Assembly: GCA_964588705.1 (NCBI GenBank)
Contig: CAZPQV010000067.1
Span: 1 to 10,569, forward strand
Direction of reading: 5' to 3'
Length of the DNA: 10,569 nucleotides
Source of the DNA: CAZPQV01 sp964588705
GTDB lineage: Bacteria; Bacteroidota; Bacteroidia; Flavobacteriales; Weeksellaceae
The notes under the pieces are model-generated. The model saw nothing but the letters and a program-made list of their open reading frames with translations. It searched no databases and was not told where the DNA came from. Both the position numbers and the translations under genes were made by a program. Below, one piece after another: positions 6,358 through 10,569 of this stretch (positions are counted from its first letter, which is position 1; the number at the start of each line of letters is the position of its first letter).

Positions 6358-9069
6358 TTGAAGAACTCATTTCTAAACAGAATCATTTCAGAACTCCTTT
6401 CTCAGTCCGACGATTTATCTCAGTTCAGTATTGTACTTCCGGGAAAACGTCCGGTAGTTTTCATCAAAAGAATCTTGGCTGAAAAACAATACTCCGGAAT
6501 GCTTCCGGATTTTTACACGATTGAAGAAATCATCCAAAAGATAGGAGGGAAGCAGCATATACAGGGTGTTGCACTTTGGTTGTTTGCTTTTGAAGTTTAC
6601 CGAAATCTTTATGAAGAAGACTTTGCCAACTTCCTGAAATGGTTTCCAACATTACTGAAAGACTGGGACGATATCCTGAAATTTTCTGATAATGAAAATA
6701 TAGTTCTCGAGTATATGTTTGCAGAAGAACGCATTAAAGAATGGGGAGAGAACCTTGGTGAACATACAGAAACCAGAAAACGAAATCTCAATTTCTGGAA
6801 AAAAATGAATGTATTCCTGCCTGAACTTAAGAGAAAACTTAATGAAAAAGGTTGGGCAACTTCAGGAATGATTCATGAATCTGCGAAAGCGAAAATCGAA
6901 AATTTCGCACAAACTACTCAGCAAAAATTTGTTTTTTGTGGATTTAATGCCTTTACACCGGTTGAGAAATCATTGGTGAAAAGCCTTTTGCAGTGGGACA
7001 AAGCACAGACTTTTTTCCAGGCAGACCGATATTATATTGATGATGAAAGACAGGAAGCGGGAAAATTTCTAAGAGAACACAGATTATGGCCAGAATTTAA
7101 TGAGAGCCGTAAGTTCAACTGGATTGACGATGAGTTTTCAAAACCAAAAAATCTGAAAGTCTATGAAGTTTCCGGGAATATTACTCAAACGAAAGTTCTT
7201 CCAACTATTTTCCATGAACTGAACGAAGAAAAACTTAGTGATACAGCAGTTATTCTGCTTGACGAAAATCTTTTACCGGCCAGTTTAGATGCCTTAAATA
7301 TTGTAGATAATCTGAATATTACAATGGGATTTCCATTGAAAAATCTGGCTTTCAGTAATGCAATAAAGCATATTTTTCACATCCAGAAACAGCTTGAAAA
7401 AAGCTCATCATCGTATTACTATAACGATATTCTTGCCGTTCTGGAATCGTTGCCAAATGATCAAAAGGATTCTGAAATCATTTCTAATTTCACAGCTGAA
7501 ATTACCGATAAAAACATGGTATATCTTTCCAAAGCACGGCTAAACGAAATGCTTGGAAATCTTTCTTATTATCAGCTGTTTGAAAAAGCTGAGTCAGCAA
7601 ATATTTACCTTGATTTGCTGATCAAATTCTGTATGGAATTGAAATTCAAAAAACTGGATGACATTCAGTATGAAAATGTCTCACATTTTGAGAAATCATT
7701 TAAGACCATAAAAAATCAGATTTCCGAATACGCTTTTCCGATAAAAATGGAAACTTTGGAAGTGCTGATAAATCAACTCGTCAATACAGAAACCATTGAT
7801 TTTAAAGGGGAACCGTTGGAAGGACTGCAGATTATGGGATTGCTGGAAACCCGACTTTTGAACTTCAAAAACATCATCATGCTTTCTGTAAACGAGGGAA
7901 AACTTCCGCTCGGAAATTCTCAGAATACTTATCTGCCTTTTGATGTACGCGATGCCCACGGCTTGCATACTTTTCTTGAAAATGACAGTATCTATGCCTA
8001 TCATTTTTACCGATTAATTCAGGAAGCCGAGAATGTTCATTTGCTTTATAATGCCTTAAGTTCTGGCGTAAGCACCGGTGAGAAAAGTAGGTTTATCACC
8101 CAATTGGAAATGGAAAGCAAACATCTTCCAAGCGAAATTATTATTGAAAATTCTTCCGAGCCCATTGATGATCAACCCATGATTATCGAAAAAACATCTG
8201 CTGTTTTAGAAAAACTTAATGAATGGAAGGGAAGGGTTTCGGCGTCTCATCTCACCAGTTATCTTTATGATCCTGTTCAGTTTTATCTGAATTTTGTACT
8301 GCGAACAAAAGAGGGAAAAGAAATCGAGGAGGAACTTTCTCAAAGAAATTATGGAAATTTAGTGCATTATTCACTTGAATTTCTTTATGCAAAATTGATT
8401 GGTAAAGAATTAATTGTTAGTGATTTAGAAAATTTACTTAATAAAATAAATGAAGCTATCAAATTTGCCATTGAAAAACTGAAACATCAATCAGAATTTT
8501 ACAGTAAAGGCATGAATTATATTCATAAATCGATTGCCGAAAGGGTAGTGAAGAACATTATTGAATATGATTTGGAACTTGTAAAAGCAGGTAATAAACT
8601 GATGATTTTGGATGTTGAACGTAAATTCGAAAATCTGAAATTTTTCCTAAATGATGAGAAAACTGACTTTGTAGAATTCACAGGATACATCGACAGAATT
8701 GATAAACTGAACGATACGTTGAGGGTGATTGATTATAAAACTGCGAAAGCAAAAAATCTTAATCTTACTTTTGTTTCAAGCCGATCCGATAAAACGGAGG
8801 ATTTGCTGACCGATGAAAAATATAAACAGGCATTGCAACTGTGTATTTACCTTTACTATATTGAGAAAAATTCTTCGGAATTCAGTTTTAGAAATGTACA
8901 GTCGGGAATTTGGTCTTTTGCAGAAGTTGGTTTGGGAGTGCAGTCTCTTAATTTTAATGATGGTGATTTGGCAACCGGATTAATTTCAATTAAAAATTTA
9001 ATCCTAAAAATATTAAATCCTGAGATTCCTTTTGAAGAAAGTATAAAACCGGATTTTGAGTTTAATTAA
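6358..9069 (+). CDS. AddB-like PD-(D/E)XK nuclease family protein
   Basis: This 903-residue protein resembles the AddB/RecB-type helicase-nuclease subunits that process double-strand breaks for recombination. The C-terminal nuclease domain has SASHLTSYLYDPVQFYL (about 628-644), GNLVHYS with His670, GYIDRID with Asp779, VIDYKT with Asp792 and Lys794, and YKQALQLCIYLYY (822-834, the QxxxY motif). Together these give the full PD-(D/E)XK set. The N-terminal region begins at VLPGKRP (25-31) and shows no GxxGxGK[ST] P-loop. LLETRLLNF (about 494-502) and NEGKLP (512-517) resemble the degenerate helicase half of AddB. The cysteine usual in AddB iron-sulfur nucleases is Asp in YLYDPVQF, so no cluster is expected. 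The start is TTG at 6358; the next in-frame ATG (6499) would remove the conserved VLPGKRP. No addA-like gene adjoins it, so any partner would be encoded elsewhere. Confidence 0.85.
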   Translation: MKNSFLNRIISELLSQSDDLSQFSIVLPGKRPVVFIKRILAEKQYSGMLPDFYTIEEIIQKIGGKQHIQGVALWLFAFEVYRNLYEEDFANFLKWFPTLLKDWDDILKFSDNENIVLEYMFAEERIKEWGENLGEHTETRKRNLNFWKKMNVFLPELKRKLNEKGWATSGMIHESAKAKIENFAQTTQQKFVFCGFNAFTPVEKSLVKSLLQWDKAQTFFQADRYYIDDERQEAGKFLREHRLWPEFNESRKFNWIDDEFSKPKNLKVYEVSGNITQTKVLPTIFHELNEEKLSDTAVILLDENLLPASLDALNIVDNLNITMGFPLKNLAFSNAIKHIFHIQKQLEKSSSSYYYNDILAVLESLPNDQKDSEIISNFTAEITDKNMVYLSKARLNEMLGNLSYYQLFEKAESANIYLDLLIKFCMELKFKKLDDIQYENVSHFEKSFKTIKNQISEYAFPIKMETLEVLINQLVNTETIDFKGEPLEGLQIMGLLETRLLNFKNIIMLSVNEGKLPLGNSQNTYLPFDVRDAHGLHTFLENDSIYAYHFYRLIQEAENVHLLYNALSSGVSTGEKSRFITQLEMESKHLPSEIIIENSSEPIDDQPMIIEKTSAVLEKLNEWKGRVSASHLTSYLYDPVQFYLNFVLRTKEGKEIEEELSQRNYGNLVHYSLEFLYAKLIGKELIVSDLENLLNKINEAIKFAIEKLKHQSEFYSKGMNYIHKSIAERVVKNIIEYDLELVKAGNKLMILDVERKFENLKFFLNDEKTDFVEFTGYIDRIDKLNDTLRVIDYKTAKAKNLNLTFVSSRSDKTEDLLTDEKYKQALQLCIYLYYIEKNSSEFSFRNVQSGIWSFAEVGLGVQSLNFNDGDLATGLISIKNLILKILNPEIPFEESIKPDFEFN

Positions 9070-9072
9070 TAA

Positions 9073-9100
9073 AAAAAGTCAAGGAAATCCTTGACTTTTT
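9073..9100. terminator. Bidirectional intrinsic terminator between convergent genes
   Basis: A perfect 12-bp stem, AAAAAGTCAAGG (9073-9084) with CCTTGACTTTTT (9089-9100), has a 4-nt loop AAAT. T-rich sequence follows on both strands: the T-rich bases after 9095 for the plus strand, and the A run at 9071-9077 read as T on the minus strand. It begins 3 bp after the nuclease stop and ends 23 bp before the gcdH stop, so it can serve both. Confidence 0.9.
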
Positions 9101-9123
9101 CTATTTTTTATACAGTTTTTCTT

Positions 9124-10305
9124 CTAAGAAAACGCATTAATTCCAGTAATATCCAAACCGGTAATCAGCAAGTGAATATCGTGAGTTCCTTCGTAAGTAA
9201 TTACAGATTCGAGGTTTGCTGCGTGTCGCATCATTGGAAATTCTCCCATAATTCCCATTCCTCCAAGCATCTGACGACTCTCGCGAGCGATATCAATCGC
9301 CATTTTCACATTGTTGCGTTTTGCCATTGAAATCTGAGCAGGAGAGGCCTTATGTTCATTTTTAAGGTTTCCAAGTTGCCAGCAAAGAAGTTGTGCTTTG
9401 GTAATTTCAGTTAAAAATTCTGCCAGTTTTTTCTGCTGAAGCTGGAATGATGCAATTGGTTTTCCAAACTGTTTTCTTTCTTTAGTATACTGAACAGCGG
9501 TACAATAACAATCAATCGCAGCACCGATTACACCCCACGAAATTCCGTATCGGGCAGAATTCAGACAGGAAAGTGGTCCTTTAAGTCCGGAAACATTTGG
9601 TAAAAGATTTTCCTTCGGAACTTTCACATTATCAAAAACCAGTTCGCCGGTTTTAGAGGCACGAAGCGACCATTTATTATGGGTTTCAGGCGTAGTAAAA
9701 CCTTCCATGCCGCGCTCCACAACCAAACCGTGAACTTTCCCCGATTCGTCTTTAGCCCAAACTACGGCGATATCGCAAACCGGAGCATTGGTAATCCACA
9801 TTTTGGCACCGTTCAGCAAATAATGGTCTCCATTGTCTTTGAAATGAGTTTCCATTGAGCTCGGATCCGAACCGTGATTTGGTTCTGTTAAACCAAAAGC
9901 GCCAATCATATCACCGGCAGCCAGTTTTGGAAGATATTTTCTTTTCTGTTCTTCAGAACCGTATTCAAAAATCGGGAACATTACCAAAGAACTCTGCACG
10001 GACGCTGCTGAACGAACCGCAGAATCGCCGCGTTCAAGCTCCTGCATGATGATTCCGTAGGAAATCTGGTCTAAACCTGCGCCTCCATATTCTTCAGGAA
10101 TGTAAGGTCCTAAAGCACCAATATTTCCCAATTCTTTCATCAGATTTGGCAAATCGGTATGATCTTGCGCGGCCTGATCAATTTTTGGCATTACAAAACC
10201 TTCCACCCAATCGCGTACGGATTGGCGTATAAGTTTGTGTTCTTCAGTAAGTAAGTTGTCTGTAAAATAATAATCCGGAATGGAATTTAATGGGTAATAA
10301 GACAT
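9124..10305 (-). CDS. gcdH: Glutaryl-CoA dehydrogenase (acyl-CoA dehydrogenase family)
   Basis: This FAD enzyme oxidises and decarboxylates glutaryl-CoA to crotonyl-CoA in lysine and tryptophan breakdown. The 393 residues match the family length. Signature parts in order: an N-terminal helical domain with PEEYGGAG (70-77); VRSAASVQSSLVM (97-109), where Arg98 corresponds to human GCDH Arg94, which contacts the substrate carboxylate; GLTEPNHGSD (138-147) and KMWITNA (168-174) in the FAD-binding beta domain; and TYEGTHDIH (370-378) with catalytic base Glu372 in the C-terminal helical domain. The Arg98 region and the closing GLDITGINAF point to glutaryl-CoA dehydrogenase over a general acyl-CoA dehydrogenase. 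It has no signal peptide, is cytoplasmic, and stands alone between two terminators, so it is probably monocistronic. Confidence 0.92.
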   Translation of the reverse strand: MSYYPLNSIPDYYFTDNLLTEEHKLIRQSVRDWVEGFVMPKIDQAAQDHTDLPNLMKELGNIGALGPYIPEEYGGAGLDQISYGIIMQELERGDSAVRSAASVQSSLVMFPIFEYGSEEQKRKYLPKLAAGDMIGAFGLTEPNHGSDPSSMETHFKDNGDHYLLNGAKMWITNAPVCDIAVVWAKDESGKVHGLVVERGMEGFTTPETHNKWSLRASKTGELVFDNVKVPKENLLPNVSGLKGPLSCLNSARYGISWGVIGAAIDCYCTAVQYTKERKQFGKPIASFQLQQKKLAEFLTEITKAQLLCWQLGNLKNEHKASPAQISMAKRNNVKMAIDIARESRQMLGGMGIMGEFPMMRHAANLESVITYEGTHDIHLLITGLDITGINAFS

Positions 10306-10320
10306 TGAATTAAATTTTTC

Positions 10321-10351
10321 CTAATTTAAGGTTTTTCTATTGATGTGAAAA
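10321..10351 (-). promoter_or_regulatory. Weak candidate promoter for gcdH
   Basis: On the minus strand, TAAATTAG (10321-10328) matches the TAnnTTTG -7 box except for one base. TTTT (10348-10351) matches three of four bases of the -33 TTTG at the expected 19-nt spacing. It ends 15 bp before the ATG, a plausible distance. The surrounding DNA is very AT-rich, so chance matches are likely. Confidence 0.3.
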
Positions 10352-10401
10352 ATATTTTTAATCCGAAAACGCTTTAAATAAAAGATTAGGAGACACTTAA
10401 T

Positions 10402-10430
10402 AAAAAAAAGCAACCGTATTGGCTGCTTTT
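10402..10430 (-). terminator. Intrinsic terminator of the right-edge gene
   Basis: Read on the minus strand, AAAAGCAGCC pairs with GGTTGCTTTT across the loop AATAC, with one mismatch in a 10-bp stem (10406-10415 with 10421-10430). Eight T residues follow (10402-10409). It lies 23 bp past the stop of the right-edge gene and upstream of the gcdH promoter region, so it separates the two transcripts. Confidence 0.8.
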
Positions 10431-10453
10431 AGTATATATTTTAAAAACTGTGA

Positions 10454-10569
10454 TTATCTGATTAATTTTTTATCAAAACCATTACAGTCTGTTGAAGATA
10501 AAACGTGCCCACCTTCAAATTTTACATTCTTAGGATCTGCATATCTGGTACCGGTTTCTTTATCGAGTT
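10454..10569 (-). CDS. C-terminal end of an unrecognised protein (runs off the window)
   Basis: The only open minus-strand frame from the right edge encodes about 37 residues, beginning LDKETGTRYADPKN (complete codons from 10567). It passes through FEGGHVLSSTDCNGF and ends KKLIR before TAA at 10454-10456. A hairpin terminator follows at the right distance, which supports a real gene end. I do not recognise the family, and too little is visible to assign a location or function. Confidence 0.6.
   Translation of the reverse strand, partial: LDKETGTRYADPKNVKFEGGHVLSSTDCNGFDKKLIR

Noticed and set aside
9091..9330. Plus-strand open frame of 79 codons after the nuclease gene
   Set aside because: It starts inside the terminator stem and runs antisense to the gcdH 3' end; no family features.
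9855..10049. Plus-strand open frame of 64 codons inside gcdH
   Set aside because: It lies wholly antisense to a well-supported enzyme gene and its product resembles nothing; a shadow frame.
10310..10329. TTAAAT...ATTTAA inverted repeat upstream of gcdH, possible operator
   Set aside because: All A/T arms in very AT-rich DNA, with no neighbouring regulator gene to support it.

Overview
The window looks like an ordinary chromosomal stretch from a member of the Bacteroidota, most likely a Chryseobacterium-like flavobacterium (Weeksellaceae). The evidence is the AT-rich coding style, promoters that resemble the Bacteroidota TTTG / TAnnTTTG consensus in place of -35/-10 boxes, the absence of clear Shine-Dalgarno sequences, a GyrA with a long acidic tail, a small DUF4286-like protein, and the order rsmG - DUF922-like - AddB-like nuclease. 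The genus is an inference from remembered family sequences, not a computed placement. I see no mobile element, CRISPR array, tRNA or rRNA.

Layout, left to right. A small gene (1-202, minus) runs off the left edge and is divergent from gyrA. The 146-bp gap between them (203-348) is AT-rich, with only short weak hairpins and no promoter I can defend. gyrA (349-2953, plus) is broken near its 5' end: codons matching E. coli GyrA residues 25-51 are missing and the frame changes at the junction. What remains is an 844-codon ORF from an internal ATG at 419 and a 39-codon 5' fragment. A secreted TPR protein (2998-4383) follows 44 bp downstream and ends in a strong hairpin terminator. A DtxR/MntR-type metalloregulator (4433-5086, minus) converges on that terminator and is divergent from rsmG. 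The 104-bp divergent region holds two TAAATTTG boxes and an inverted repeat.

rsmG (5191-5826), a DUF922-like HExxH protein (5823-6353) and an AddB-like PD-(D/E)XK nuclease (6358-9069, TTG start) are packed with a 4-nt overlap and a 4-bp gap, so they probably form one operon. It ends in a bidirectional terminator shared with the convergent glutaryl-CoA dehydrogenase gene (9124-10305, minus). The right edge holds the last 37 codons of an unrecognised minus-strand gene with its own terminator.

The genes do mostly unrelated jobs: DNA topology, metal sensing, rRNA methylation, DNA repair and glutaryl-CoA oxidation. I found no new multi-gene system. The most notable points are at residue level: the ~83-nt lesion in the essential gyrA gene, Ile at the position of E. 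coli GyrA Ser83 (a fluoroquinolone-resistance position), and Val in place of the usual motif I Asp in RsmG, a protein whose loss is linked to low-level streptomycin resistance.
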